Below, in pieces: positions 16,577 to 25,837 of a stretch of DNA of 64,000 bases. How positions within the stretch are numbered: position 1 is the first letter of the stretch; each line of letters starts with the position of its first letter. Made by a program: the position numbers and the translations under genes. The notes under the pieces are model-generated. The model made no database searches and was not told the DNA's origin. It was given only the letters and a program-made list of their open reading frames with translations. The stretch covers positions 1 to 64,000 of the forward strand of contig URGP01000007.1 in the NCBI GenBank assembly GCA_900547395.1. The letters run 5' to 3'. Source of the DNA: an uncultured Opitutales bacterium (GTDB taxonomy: Bacteria > Verrucomicrobiota > Verrucomicrobiia > Opitutales > Intestinicryptomonadaceae).

Positions 16577-17473
16577 ATGAAAGTTGATGTCAAAAATTCC
16601 ATTGGTTATTCTGCGGGGATTATCACGGGAATAGCCTATGGACTAAATCCGCTGTTTGCCGTGCCCTTGATGAGAAACGGAGCATCCATTGAATTTATAT
16701 TGCTCTTTCGATATGCCTTTGCTGTATTGCTTTTGGGGATTTTTCTTCTTGTGCGCGGGCAAAGTTTCAAGGTGTCGTGGGGGCAATTTTGGGTGCTTTT
16801 GCTTCTTGGTTTGCTTTATGCTTCAAGCAGCGTGTTTTTGTTTGAGGCGTACAATTACATAGCTTCGGGATTGGCGACAACCCTTATATTTCTTTATCCC
16901 GTGTTTGTCGCGATTATAATGGTGTTTTTGGGAGTTGCGCCGTCGCGGCAGGTGTGGTTTGCAATTTTTGCGACGTTTTTCGGGGTTGCCGTCATGGCTT
17001 GCGAAAATTCTTCCCAATCGGTAAATTTTACAGGCGTATGCCTTTCGATGGCTTCCGCTTTTGTTTATGCCGTTTTCATCGTCATAATTAACCGCAGTGG
17101 GGCAATAAAAAACATTTCAAGCTATATCATTACTTTTTATTCTCTTCTGGCGGGGGTTGTGATATTTTTCATTAAGACCGCATTTTCCGAAATGCCTGCA
17201 ATAGGCGTCATTGATATTTGCGGATTTGGAAACCTTTTGGGGCTTGCAATTTTTCCAACTATTGTCTCTACGGCGACGCTGGCTGTTTCAACGCGAAAAA
17301 TAGGGGCAACAAAAGCTTCCGTGCTTGGGGTTTTTGAGCCGATTACTGCAATAATCGTGGGAACATCCGTTTTCGGGGAAGTTTTGTCTGCAAATATTGT
17401 TGCGGGAATTTCGATTTCAATTTTTGCCGTGGTATTTATGATAATTTCTGTATCTGCAAAAAAAGACGGCTGA
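16577..17473 (+). CDS. EamA/DMT-family transporter
   Basis: A 298-residue membrane protein with about ten hydrophobic segments in two EamA repeats. Typical pieces are YSAGIITGIAYGLNPLFAVPLMRNG near the start, LLGLLYASSSVFLFEAYNYIASGLATTLIFLYPVFVAIIM, and the second-repeat end ATKASVLGVFEPITAIIVGTSVFGE. I start at 16577 because GGAG lies 6 bp before the ATG; upstream in-frame ATGs at 16493 and 16541 would overlap the terminator. The family exports or imports small metabolites; the substrate is unknown. It runs convergently with the amidase gene. Confidence 0.88.
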   Translation: MKVDVKNSIGYSAGIITGIAYGLNPLFAVPLMRNGASIEFILLFRYAFAVLLLGIFLLVRGQSFKVSWGQFWVLLLLGLLYASSSVFLFEAYNYIASGLATTLIFLYPVFVAIIMVFLGVAPSRQVWFAIFATFFGVAVMACENSSQSVNFTGVCLSMASAFVYAVFIVIINRSGAIKNISSYIITFYSLLAGVVIFFIKTAFSEMPAIGVIDICGFGNLLGLAIFPTIVSTATLAVSTRKIGATKASVLGVFEPITAIIVGTSVFGEVLSANIVAGISISIFAVVFMIISVSAKKDG

Positions 17474-17522
17474 AAATTTCAAATTTTCGGCATTTGTCAG
17501 TGGTGAAAAACCGCATTAAATT

Positions 17523-18632
17523 TTAGGGCTTTTGATTGTTTAGCCTCTTCAATGTTTTCGAGTATCTTAAAATTCCATTCGCGATTGCTTTTGCAAGAGA
17601 ATCTCGATAACTTGCGGAGCATAGTTTGCGGGCTTCGGCATTGTTTGATATAAAACCGCATTCGACCAAGGCGGCAGGCATTTTTCCGTCTTGCAAAACT
17701 GCAAATCGCGCGCGTTTCGAGCCTCTGTCGGGAGAAGATGCCGCTTCTTTCAATTCGCTTTGGATGTAATATGAGAGCAGGGTGTTCCAGCTGTTTTGGA
17801 TTTCTCCGTTAAAATTGCGCTTGTCTTTTACCGACATCGTCGAGGCGTTTGTTGAAGTCTGACCTTTGGGGGTGAGGGAGTACGTTTCAACGCCCGATGC
17901 GCTCGGTCCCGCCGCATTTATGTGTATGCTTAAAAATAAGTCCGCGTTTACTTTGTTTGCTTTTGCGGGGCGTTCGGGAAGTTCCAAAAATACGTCTTTA
18001 TAGCGCGTAAGCGAAACTTTGAAGCCCATTTTGCGCAGATATGCCGCAATTCTTGAAGAGATGTCGAGAGTCAAATTTTTCTCGAAAACCCCGAAAGTTT
18101 TGCTGATTGCCCCCTTGTCTTTGCCTCCATGACCCGGATCTATCATTATGTGGCGCAGGGGCGGGGGGACGTTTGAAACTTTCGGAAATACAATGGGAGT
18201 TATTGTTTTTTCTATGTCGCGCGATGATACATATAGAAGCCCCCCCATTTCCACAACGGGGTCTCCGAGCCACACTTTTACGCCGTTTAAATCCATGTCG
18301 CGCCTGTGGACGTCGAAGGTCATTGAAAAGTTGGAGCTGTAAATTTGCTGGCGTTTTTTGGGAATGGTTGTTTTGTACTTCATCCCAAACCGCCTTGCGA
18401 TTTTTGAAACGGGAATGTAATAGACCCCTTTTACATCGATTGCCGCAAGTTCCGCCGCACTTCCCAAAAAAAGCGCACCAAGCCCAAGTGCTTTTAAAAA
18501 GCGTCTGCGCGAACAATCTTGGAAAAATGCGCCCTCGCTTTTGCGGCTTTTATTTGCGCTCCCGTCATAAATCTTGCTTTTAAAGGATTTAAACAGGCTT
18601 GCAAATAAATTTTTGGGCGCATGTTCCATCAT
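17523..18632 (-). CDS. Tat-exported N-acetylmuramoyl-L-alanine amidase (Amidase_3)
   Basis: A 369-residue cell-wall hydrolase that cuts the amide bond between N-acetylmuramic acid and the stem peptide. A twin-arginine motif CSRRRFLKALGLGALFLGS (near 40-58) follows a long basic n-region, as in E. coli AmiA/AmiC, which also use Tat. Residues 65-150 form a small beta domain (YYIPVSKIARRFG ... LLYVSSRDIEKTI) of the copper-amine-oxidase N-terminal type. The zinc catalytic domain has MIDPGHGGKDKGA, FLSIHINAAG and the catalytic glutamate in AALVECGFISN. It starts 16 bp behind infC and is probably cotranscribed with it. Confidence 0.92.
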   Translation of the reverse strand: MMEHAPKNLFASLFKSFKSKIYDGSANKSRKSEGAFFQDCSRRRFLKALGLGALFLGSAAELAAIDVKGVYYIPVSKIARRFGMKYKTTIPKKRQQIYSSNFSMTFDVHRRDMDLNGVKVWLGDPVVEMGGLLYVSSRDIEKTITPIVFPKVSNVPPPLRHIMIDPGHGGKDKGAISKTFGVFEKNLTLDISSRIAAYLRKMGFKVSLTRYKDVFLELPERPAKANKVNADLFLSIHINAAGPSASGVETYSLTPKGQTSTNASTMSVKDKRNFNGEIQNSWNTLLSYYIQSELKEAASSPDRGSKRARFAVLQDGKMPAALVECGFISNNAEARKLCSASYRDSLAKAIANGILRYSKTLKRLNNQKP

Positions 18633-18648
18633 TAGAAGTCTCCGAAAA

Positions 18649-19290
18649 CTATTCGGAGTCTGACGCCGAATCGTCCTCTTCGGGGATGTCTTCGTCTTCG
18701 CCGGAATATTTCAGCTTGCGCTGGTTTTGAGCGACAGGAGATATTGTGACCCCTATGTTTCTGCCCATGAGCTTGGGTTCTGAATCGGCGTGCCCCATGT
18801 GGTTTAGGTCTGCGATTGCGCGTTTTACGATGTCGAATGCTATGTTTTTAAATTCCATTTCGCGGCCGCGGAGCATCATTGTGATTTTCAGCTTGTTGCC
18901 TGAAAAAAGGAAGCGTTCGGCGTTGCGCATTTTTGTTTCGTAGTCGTGCCTGTCGATATGCGGGCGCAGTTTTACCTCTTTTACTTTTGCGGTGGAAGTC
19001 TTGTTCGACTTCTGTTTTTTCGCTTCTTCGTAGAGGTATTTTCCGTAGTCCAAAATTCTGCAAACCGGCGGCTCGGCGTTTGGCGAAACTTCTATCAAGT
19101 CGAGCTTGTGCTTTCGAGCTAATGCCAAGGCTTCCGCCGTCGGCATAACTCCGACTTGCGTTCCGTCGGGACCGATTACGCGGACGCGTGGAACTCTTAT
19201 TCTTTCGTTTCTGCGCGGTCCGTAGTTCTTTGCGAATTTATTGTTTTTTTGGTGCGGGTTTGGTCTGCCGCTTGGGTATTGGTTTGCCAT
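18649..19290 (-). CDS. infC: Translation initiation factor IF-3
   Basis: A 213-residue IF-3. The N-domain contains RVPRVRVIGPDGTQVGVMPTAEALALARKHKLDLIEVSPNAEPPVCRI; the C-domain has VKEVKLRPHIDRHDYETKMRNAERFL and KITMMLRGREMEF. It prevents premature 50S joining and checks start codons. Compared with typical IF-3 (about 180 residues) it has a basic 30-residue N-terminal extension and an acidic C-terminal tail (EDEDIPEEDDSASDSE). It starts with ATG rather than the self-regulating AUU/AUC seen in many bacteria, and rpmI-rplT do not follow. The amidase gene comes 16 bp downstream instead. Confidence 0.95.
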   Translation of the reverse strand: MANQYPSGRPNPHQKNNKFAKNYGPRRNERIRVPRVRVIGPDGTQVGVMPTAEALALARKHKLDLIEVSPNAEPPVCRILDYGKYLYEEAKKQKSNKTSTAKVKEVKLRPHIDRHDYETKMRNAERFLFSGNKLKITMMLRGREMEFKNIAFDIVKRAIADLNHMGHADSEPKLMGRNIGVTISPVAQNQRKLKYSGEDEDIPEEDDSASDSE

Positions 19291-19368
19291 TAATGTTTAT
19301 TTGATATTTCTTTATTCGTTTAAATAGCTTTAATTAAAAATTTCAACAACTTTTTAACGGTATGTGTC

Positions 19369-19402
19369 AAAAAATCTTAAAAAAAGCATTGCAAGATTTT
19401 TT
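19369..19402 (-). terminator. AT-rich hairpin after lepB
   Basis: AAAAAATCTT (19369-19378) and AAGATTTTTT (19393-19402) can pair. On the minus strand it comes about 14 bp after the lepB stop and ends in T6. The stem is weak. Confidence 0.4.
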
Positions 19403-19415
19403 TGCGGGGCGGGGA

Positions 19416-20693
19416 TTACTTTGCCGCCCCCCAGCGGTTTGTGAACGGGTAGAATATTACGAGTGCCTTGCCTACCACCGCTTTTTCGGGGACAAATCCC
19501 CAGTAGCGGCTGTCCCAGCTGTTTTCCGAATTGTCGCCCATGGCGTAGTAGCTTTTTTGCGGAACTTTTACGGTTGCGCCGTTTTCGAGCATTCCGAAAG
19601 GCTTGTAGCCGCAGTAGCCGTTTATCATTTGCGCGTTTTCGTTGAATGCTTCGGAGCCTTCCGCGGGCTTTCCGTTTACCATCAGGGTTGAGCCTTCTAT
19701 TTTAAGGGAGTCTCCGCCGACGCCGACAAGCCTTTTGATGTAGTATTTGTCGTCGGGCACGCCTCCGTTCTTGGCGGTTATGCCTTCGCACATTCCCGTT
19801 TTAAATACAATGGGCTCTCCGACTTTCGGCTTTCTGAAATTGTATGTAATGCGGTCAACAAACAGCATGTCGCCGCCAAGTATGTCGAAGTTTAGTATGC
19901 GCTCTCCCGCCTTTTTTTCGCCGAGGCTCAAATAGAGTTCGCCGTCGATGTTTACGATTTTTGCGCGCGTTGAGATGGCGTTTATGTATTCTCCCGCGCT
20001 TTCGTTTTTGGTCATGAAGGGATACGCCTTTTGAATTACGCCGTCCAAAGAAAAGTCGGCGGGAACAGACAGCTCTTCTGTTGCGCCCCCGACTTTAAAC
20101 GTATAGACTTTTTCGCGCGATGGCAATACGCCGAGCCATCTTGAAGGGCGTATTTCGCTGTGGAAAATCCCCCCGTTTGCCTCCATTTGCGACGGGTGGT
20201 TTATGCGTATTAGAACTTCGCCGCCTTTTTTAGCGTTTAATTCGTAATTGGACGCTTTTTTGGTTATGAGATTCCATGCTTTTTCCCTGAAAGACGGGGC
20301 ATCTTGCCCTTCGGCATATACATGCGATGTCATTCCGTAAAAGGACGGATACATCGAATTTGTGGGAATTTGGAAAGGCTGAAAGAAAAACGAGCGCAGG
20401 CTGAGCGCGAGTATGCCCGCAACAAATACGACGTCAACGTTGTCCGCCCAAAAGCCGAGCGGATAAATCGTCCCGCCGCATTTTTTCATTTGGCATTCGA
20501 GTTCATTGCACGCCTCTTTAAAGCGCGGCAGCCTTGTTTTGCCGTCGTCGAAAAGGTTTTCGACTTCCTCTATCAAGGCATGCAGCTTTTCCGCGTTTTC
20601 GCTTCCGATTACGTCGCGCCTGTAATTATAGACGTTGTATGCGGCTGAAACCAGCTCTTTTATGTGTTTGTCTTTTCTTGAAAACGGGAACAT
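19416..20693 (-). CDS. lepB: Signal peptidase I with extended N-terminus and insertion
   Basis: A 425-residue membrane protease that removes signal peptides from exported proteins. The catalytic serine S113 is in IPTNSMYPSF and the general base K320 is in YYIKRLVGVGGD; the closing box is MGDNSENSWDSRYWGFV. A membrane segment lies at about 86-103. Unlike short family members, about 80 residues precede this segment and some 150 residues (about 121-275) separate the serine box from the GDMLFVDRI box. It begins 4 bp after lepA, the classical lepA-lepB pair. Confidence 0.93.
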   Translation of the reverse strand: MFPFSRKDKHIKELVSAAYNVYNYRRDVIGSENAEKLHALIEEVENLFDDGKTRLPRFKEACNELECQMKKCGGTIYPLGFWADNVDVVFVAGILALSLRSFFFQPFQIPTNSMYPSFYGMTSHVYAEGQDAPSFREKAWNLITKKASNYELNAKKGGEVLIRINHPSQMEANGGIFHSEIRPSRWLGVLPSREKVYTFKVGGATEELSVPADFSLDGVIQKAYPFMTKNESAGEYINAISTRAKIVNIDGELYLSLGEKKAGERILNFDILGGDMLFVDRITYNFRKPKVGEPIVFKTGMCEGITAKNGGVPDDKYYIKRLVGVGGDSLKIEGSTLMVNGKPAEGSEAFNENAQMINGYCGYKPFGMLENGATVKVPQKSYYAMGDNSENSWDSRYWGFVPEKAVVGKALVIFYPFTNRWGAAK

Positions 20694-20697
20694 TTTT

Positions 20698-22494
20698 TTA
20701 CTTGTTTGATTTTAAGACGTCGATGAACGCCTCTTGCGGAATTGAAACTTTGCCGATTTGCTTCATGCGTTTTTTCCCCTCCTTTTGCTTTTCAAGGAGC
20801 TTCTTCTTTCGGGTTATGTCGCCGCCATAACATTTTGAGGTGACATCTTTTCTGAATGAGCCGAGGGTTTCGCGGGCGACGATTTTGCCGCCTATCGCTG
20901 CTTGGATTGCCACTTTAAACATTTGGCGCGGGAGAATGTCTTTTAGCTTTTCGCACATCATTCTGCCTTTCGCTTCCGCTTTCTCGCGGTGGACGATTGA
21001 TGAGAACGCGTCGATTTGCTCCCCGTTAACCAAAATGTCGAGGCGCACCAAGTCGGAGGCTTCGTAGCCGTTCATTTCATAGTCCAGGCTTCCGTAGCCG
21101 CGCGTGATGCTTTTCAGGCGGTCGTTGAAATCTATCAGAATTTCGTTTAGCGGCAGGTCTGCGGTTATCATGACGCGTGTCGGGTCGATGTTTTCGGTGC
21201 GTTCGCAAAAGCCGCGCTTTTCGGCGATAAGCGCGAGCATATCGCCTATGGATTCGCTTGGAATGTGTATGTGCGCCTTGATTTTCGGCTCGTAGATTTT
21301 TTCTATCGTGGAAGGGTCGGGCAGGCGCACGGGGTTGTCGATTTCTATGTTGCTTCCATCGGTTGTGGTGAGTTTATAGACGACGCTTGGGTATGTTGAA
21401 ATGATGTCCAAGTCGTATTCGCGCCTGAGCCTTTCCTGTATGATTTCCATGTGCAAAAGACCGAGGAAGCCGCATCTAAACCCAAATCCGAGCGCGACCG
21501 AATTTTCGGGCTGATAAATCAAGGCGGCGTCGTTTAATTGAAGCTTTGAAAGGGAAGTCTTTAATTTTTCGTAGTCGGCGGTGTCGATAGGGTATATGCC
21601 CGCAAAAACCATCGGCTTTACTTCCTTGTAGCCAGGCAGCATTTCGCTTGCGGGATTTTCGGAAAGGGTTATGGTGTCTCCTATTTTGATTTCCGTCACG
21701 TCTTTTATGTTTGTTACGATGTATCCCGTACAGCCTGCCGTAAGCTCTTTTTCGACAACCATATTCGGCTTGAACCTGCCGACTTCCTTGACTGTCGTGC
21801 GCGCCCCGTTTGACATCATTTGTATGTCGGAACCCGCCTTTATTGTTCCCGAGAAAATTCTGACGTAGCAGATTACGCCTTTGTAGCTGTCGAAAACGCA
21901 GTCAAAAATCAAGGCGCGGGTTTGCGGGTAGTCTGCAAGGCGGGGGGAGGGGATTTTTTTTACAACCGCGTCCAAGATGTCCTTTATGCCGATGCCCGAT
22001 TTCCCGCTTGCCAAAATAGCGTCGTCTGCGGGAATGGCAAGAACGTCCTCGATTTGTTGAAGGCATTTTTCGGGGTGCGCGCTCGGCAAATCCACCTTGT
22101 TGATTACGGGGATTATCGCGAGGTTTTGGTTCATCGCGAGATTTGCGTTCGCTACCGTCTGGGCTTCTACGCCCTGCGCCGCGTCAACCAGCAATAACGC
22201 TCCTTCGCAGGCAGCGAGAGACCTTGAAACTTCGTAGGAAAAGTCAACGTGCCCCGGGGTATCGATTAAGTTTAAAAGGTATTCTTTCCCTTCAAAAACG
22301 TAGTTCATCGAAACGGGATGGCTCTTGATTGTGATGCCGCGCTCGCGCTCCAAATCCATCGAATCGAGGAGCTGGTCTTGCATGTTGCGCTTTTCGATTG
22401 TTTTGGTCATTTCCAAGAGGCGGTCAGACAATGTTGTCTTGCCGTGGTCAACGTGCGCTATGATGCAAAAATTCCTGATGTGTGAAGTATCCAT
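20698..22494 (-). CDS. lepA: Elongation factor 4 (LepA)
   Basis: A 598-residue translational GTPase that back-translocates or remodels stalled ribosomes. The G1 motif AHVDHGKTT appears at 13-21, then DTPGHVDF (G3) and NKVDLP (G4). The C-terminal LepA-specific domain is present (KAEAKGRMMCEKLKDILPRQMF, AAIGGKIVARET, RKDVTSKCYGGDITRKKKLLEKQKEGKKRMK). The length is typical. AAGGGA abuts the ATG. It is followed after 3 bp by lepB, so the two are translated from one mRNA. Confidence 0.97.
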   Translation of the reverse strand: MDTSHIRNFCIIAHVDHGKTTLSDRLLEMTKTIEKRNMQDQLLDSMDLERERGITIKSHPVSMNYVFEGKEYLLNLIDTPGHVDFSYEVSRSLAACEGALLLVDAAQGVEAQTVANANLAMNQNLAIIPVINKVDLPSAHPEKCLQQIEDVLAIPADDAILASGKSGIGIKDILDAVVKKIPSPRLADYPQTRALIFDCVFDSYKGVICYVRIFSGTIKAGSDIQMMSNGARTTVKEVGRFKPNMVVEKELTAGCTGYIVTNIKDVTEIKIGDTITLSENPASEMLPGYKEVKPMVFAGIYPIDTADYEKLKTSLSKLQLNDAALIYQPENSVALGFGFRCGFLGLLHMEIIQERLRREYDLDIISTYPSVVYKLTTTDGSNIEIDNPVRLPDPSTIEKIYEPKIKAHIHIPSESIGDMLALIAEKRGFCERTENIDPTRVMITADLPLNEILIDFNDRLKSITRGYGSLDYEMNGYEASDLVRLDILVNGEQIDAFSSIVHREKAEAKGRMMCEKLKDILPRQMFKVAIQAAIGGKIVARETLGSFRKDVTSKCYGGDITRKKKLLEKQKEGKKRMKQIGKVSIPQEAFIDVLKSNK

Positions 22495-22595
22495 TCCCTT
22501 TTTAAAACATTATTCTCAAAAAGGAATTTATTTTCCAAAAAACATTTTGTCTTGCAACCAAAAAAGCCCGATATTCCGATGTTTTTAGCATTTTT

Positions 22596-24155
22596 TTATT
22601 TGATGAATTTCAGAAGGTCGGGGGGCAGGCTTTTGGGTTCTGTTTTGTTTTCCCTGCCGCTTAGTTCGCAAAGGCTTCTCAAGAACGCCGAAGTGTTTTT
22701 TATGGCAGATTCGAGCTGGAAAAACGACATTCTCCACTGCCAGTTGCCGCTCGCAACTCCGGGCGTGTTCATTCTCGATTCCGCCCCGAGCGACAAAATG
22801 TCTTGCATGGGTATGATTGCGAGGTTTGAAACGCTCGTCAGCGCGCCCAAAACCATGTTCCAGTTCGGCGACTGCGCGGGAGTTGCGAAATAGCGCCGAA
22901 AATGGTCCTGTGTTTTGGGGTCGGCGTTGGCGTACCAGTCGTTCGTCGATGGGTTGTCGTGGGTTCCGGTATAGCAGACGATGTTGCGCGAGAGGTTGTG
23001 CGGAAGGTAGGGGTTTGAAGCATCCGAGCCGAATGCGAACTGGAGAACCGCCATTGTGGGAATGTTTATGTCCCTGCAAAGTTTTACGGCTCTTTCAGAC
23101 AAGATTCCCAAGTCTTCTGCGATGAATTTTTCCGTTTTGAAAATTTCGCGCATTTTTTCAAAAAACTGTTTGCCCGGACCGATTTTCCACGAGCCGTTCG
23201 AGGCGTCTTTCGAATTTGCGGGAATAGCCCAGTAGTCCGCAAAACCCCTGAAATGGTCGAGGCGCAGGACATCGTAAAGCCCGAAGGCTTTTTCTAAGCG
23301 TTTTTCCCAAAAACCATGCACTCCTTTTGGGTTAGACTTCCAGCTGTACAGAGGATTTCCCCAAAGCTGCCCTGTGGGGGAAAAGTAGTCGGGGCCTACT
23401 CCCGCGACGTTTCGCGGCGAGAGGTCTTTTTTCAAGTCGAAAAGTTCGGGGTTTGCCCAGACGTCGGCGGAGTCTTCCGAAACGAAAATGGGCATGTCTC
23501 CGATAATTTCGATGTTTCTTGAATTGGCTTTTCTTTTAAGGCGCATATACTGGCAGTAAAAGACATACTGCCCGAATTTTACCGAAGATATTTCGTCTTT
23601 GTCTGCGTCGGATAATGTTATGTTTTTTCGCGTTTTAAATTCGGCGTCCCACTTTGTCCAGGGAAGCCCGCCAAAGCGTTTTTTCAGGGCGCAAAACAGG
23701 GCGTAGTTGTCGAGCCAGTCTTTGTTTTCTTCGCAAAAAACATCAAAAGATTTATCGTAAAGGGAAGGCTTTTGGCTTTCAAAAAACTTGCGGGCGGCTT
23801 TTCTTAAAATGTCAGGAAGAGTCTGGTAGATTGCCCCGTAATCGCATTTTTTTGAGGGAAGTCCGCTTAGTTTGTAGGCGTCGCTTTCGTCTATCAGCCC
23901 GAACTTTTGAAGCTCGAAAAAGTCTATGAAATATGTGTTGTACGCGAAAGCCGAAAATGACTGGTAGGGGGAGTCCCCGAATCCCGTGGGCGTAAGCGGG
24001 CATATTTGCCAGTATTTTATTCCCGAAAGCGTGAGAAAGTCCAAAAATTTTTCCGCGCCCTCCCCGAAAGAGCCGATTCCCTGTCTTGAGGGCAGGCTCG
24101 ATATGTGCATCAGTATTCCCGCCGCTCTCGATGTTGTCCAAGAATAGTCTGTCAT
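22596..24155 (-). CDS. malQ: 4-alpha-glucanotransferase (amylomaltase, GH77)
   Basis: A 519-residue cytosolic enzyme that moves maltosyl units between alpha-1,4-glucans in maltodextrin or glycogen use. GH77 landmarks are the N-terminal RAAGILMHISSLPSRQGIGSFG, SPYQSFSAFAYN, the nucleophile aspartate in VLRLDHFRGFADYW, the acid/base glutamate in FIAEDLGIL, and the third aspartate in YTGTHDNPSTNDWY. Full length. It lies about 100 bp upstream of lepA on the same strand and diverges from the DAC-domain gene. No other maltose genes are near. Confidence 0.95.
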   Translation of the reverse strand: MTDYSWTTSRAAGILMHISSLPSRQGIGSFGEGAEKFLDFLTLSGIKYWQICPLTPTGFGDSPYQSFSAFAYNTYFIDFFELQKFGLIDESDAYKLSGLPSKKCDYGAIYQTLPDILRKAARKFFESQKPSLYDKSFDVFCEENKDWLDNYALFCALKKRFGGLPWTKWDAEFKTRKNITLSDADKDEISSVKFGQYVFYCQYMRLKRKANSRNIEIIGDMPIFVSEDSADVWANPELFDLKKDLSPRNVAGVGPDYFSPTGQLWGNPLYSWKSNPKGVHGFWEKRLEKAFGLYDVLRLDHFRGFADYWAIPANSKDASNGSWKIGPGKQFFEKMREIFKTEKFIAEDLGILSERAVKLCRDINIPTMAVLQFAFGSDASNPYLPHNLSRNIVCYTGTHDNPSTNDWYANADPKTQDHFRRYFATPAQSPNWNMVLGALTSVSNLAIIPMQDILSLGAESRMNTPGVASGNWQWRMSFFQLESAIKNTSAFLRSLCELSGRENKTEPKSLPPDLLKFIK

Positions 24156-24207
24156 TTCATTATCAACGCAAAATGCGGCATTTTTTACAACAATAAAACA
24201 TCATAAC

Positions 24208-24238
24208 TTGACAAAGATTAAAAATAATAAAATATAAG
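24208..24238 (+). promoter_or_regulatory. Candidate promoter of the DAC-domain gene
   Basis: TTGACA (24208-24213) with an AT-rich -10 region AATATAAG (24231-24238); spacer 17-19 bp depending on the exact hexamer. It ends 11 bp before the ATG, so the leader would be very short. Confidence 0.45.
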
Positions 24239-24248
24239 TTTAGTTTTT

Positions 24249-25766
24249 ATGAGCAGTACGACTGAAAATCCAAACGCAAAATATGCCGTGTTTTTGCAGA
24301 ATGCCTCCGAGCGGGCAATGTCTTTGTTTTCATATATGGACAAGCACGCAAGCCCCGTTGTTTTTCTTGTTTCAGAAACGGAGCGCGAAGCAAAAGCGGA
24401 AGGCGGCGCGGAGCAGGTTTCGCAGAGTTTGAAAGAATTTGACTTCGACATAATTGCGCCAAAGGATTTTTGGATTTCAAAAGACGATTTTGCGGATTTC
24501 GGAAAAACATTCCAAAAAATTTCAAGCGACAAGCCTTCGCGCAGGATTTCCGACATGCCGTCTTCTTACACTTCGCCCGACTCTCCGTTTGCGAATATGA
24601 GGGAGGCGATTTTAAGGACGGTTGTTGCGTCCCCGAAAAAGCCCCAAAACTTAAAGTTTTTTACTTCGGAAGCTTCGGTTTCGACAGGGCGCAACATATT
24701 TGTGGTGCTTGGGGTTGACGAAGACGTTTTAAGCGGCTATCCGTCTTTGGACGCCCAAAGCGACGCCGGCGATTTTTTAAGCACGTCTTTCATTATTTCG
24801 CTCATAGACGAATTTTTGGAAAAGCACCGCATCGAGCTTGACATGCCGCCCGACGCTACGGAGACGGGAGGCTTCCACTTCGGGTTGGACTCCATTTTGT
24901 ACCAGGCGGGGCGCAATTTCGTTGGCGACATCGTTTACAGGGTTTCGGGCAAGCCGCAGTCTCTTTGGAAGGAGCGTCTCTTTACGATTTGCACCCAGAT
25001 TTCGCGCACGTCCTACGAGCTTGGGGAGGCTGTCGGAACGATTCTTCTTGCTCCCCAGAACGCCATGGCGCGCTCCATCGAGTTTTCGGGAATGCCGAGG
25101 CTTGGCAACGTGCGCTCCACGCGCAAGCTTTTGGAGCTTACAAAAGACGGAATGGTTTTGCATTCCGACACTGAAATCGTTTTGGGGCTTGCCAAGCTTC
25201 CGCGCAGGATGCCGAAAAACGCCAAAAGCTTTTTTATCGACTTTTTGGGAATGCACAAGTGGCGCATACGCTACGGCAGCAAGTCTCTGATAGATGTTTC
25301 CTACGGCATGCCCGTTCCTCCGCGCTCCACTTACGACGGCGGAGAGTTTGCCGCGGCGATAAAAAAAGTGTTTTCTTTCAAAGGCTCCCGCAAGGTTGAC
25401 AGGCTTATCGAGCTTATCCAAGCCGCAATGCGCGAGAAAAAGGGGACGATGCTTGTCATATCAAAGAGGGCAAAGGAAGAGGCGAGGCGTTTGGCGTCGC
25501 AATCGACGGCGGTTGCGCCGATTCTTCTTTCCCGCCAGCTTTTGTCTTCGCTCACCCCGATTGATGGGGCGATTCTTTTGGACCCTAACGGAGTATGCTA
25601 TTCCATCGGTACGATTTTGGACGGAATGGCGACTTCAAGCGGGGACGCCACGCGCGGGGCGCGGTACAATTCGGCGGTAAAGTACGTCGATTACAGGAAA
25701 ACTTTGGGCGAAGTCTGCATGGCTGTCGTCATATCCGAGGACGGAAATGTGGATCTTGTGGCGTAA
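24249..25766 (+). CDS. Diadenylate-cyclase (DisA_N)-domain protein with sensor-like N-terminus
   Basis: A 505-residue soluble protein. Residues 395-485 resemble the diadenylate cyclase domain: GTMLVISKRAKEEARRL, SRQLLSSLTPIDGAILLDPNG with the DGA motif at 439-441, SIGTILDG, then TRGARYNSAVKYVDY. In active enzymes the last block carries GTRHRxA; here it reads GARYNSA (470-476), so arginine 472 is kept but His-Arg become Tyr-Asn. The 390 residues before it have no known motif and could be a sensor, as in the DACNV-type architectures proposed for PVC bacteria and others. It may make cyclic di-AMP or a different nucleotide, or may bind without catalysis. It diverges from malQ. Confidence 0.75.
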   Translation: MSSTTENPNAKYAVFLQNASERAMSLFSYMDKHASPVVFLVSETEREAKAEGGAEQVSQSLKEFDFDIIAPKDFWISKDDFADFGKTFQKISSDKPSRRISDMPSSYTSPDSPFANMREAILRTVVASPKKPQNLKFFTSEASVSTGRNIFVVLGVDEDVLSGYPSLDAQSDAGDFLSTSFIISLIDEFLEKHRIELDMPPDATETGGFHFGLDSILYQAGRNFVGDIVYRVSGKPQSLWKERLFTICTQISRTSYELGEAVGTILLAPQNAMARSIEFSGMPRLGNVRSTRKLLELTKDGMVLHSDTEIVLGLAKLPRRMPKNAKSFFIDFLGMHKWRIRYGSKSLIDVSYGMPVPPRSTYDGGEFAAAIKKVFSFKGSRKVDRLIELIQAAMREKKGTMLVISKRAKEEARRLASQSTAVAPILLSRQLLSSLTPIDGAILLDPNGVCYSIGTILDGMATSSGDATRGARYNSAVKYVDYRKTLGEVCMAVVISEDGNVDLVA

Positions 25767-25806
25767 TGGAAAAGAATTTTGCAAACTTCGGCAAATGGCG
25801 CAAAAA

Positions 25807-25836
25807 AACTCTTTTATCCTTTCGGGCAAAAGAGTT
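25807..25836 (-). terminator. Terminator of the SRP RNA gene
   Basis: Stem AACTCTTTT (25807-25815) / AAAAGAGTT (25828-25836). On the minus strand the stem runs into seven T, directly behind the SRP RNA 3' end. Confidence 0.8.
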
Positions 25837-25837
25837 A

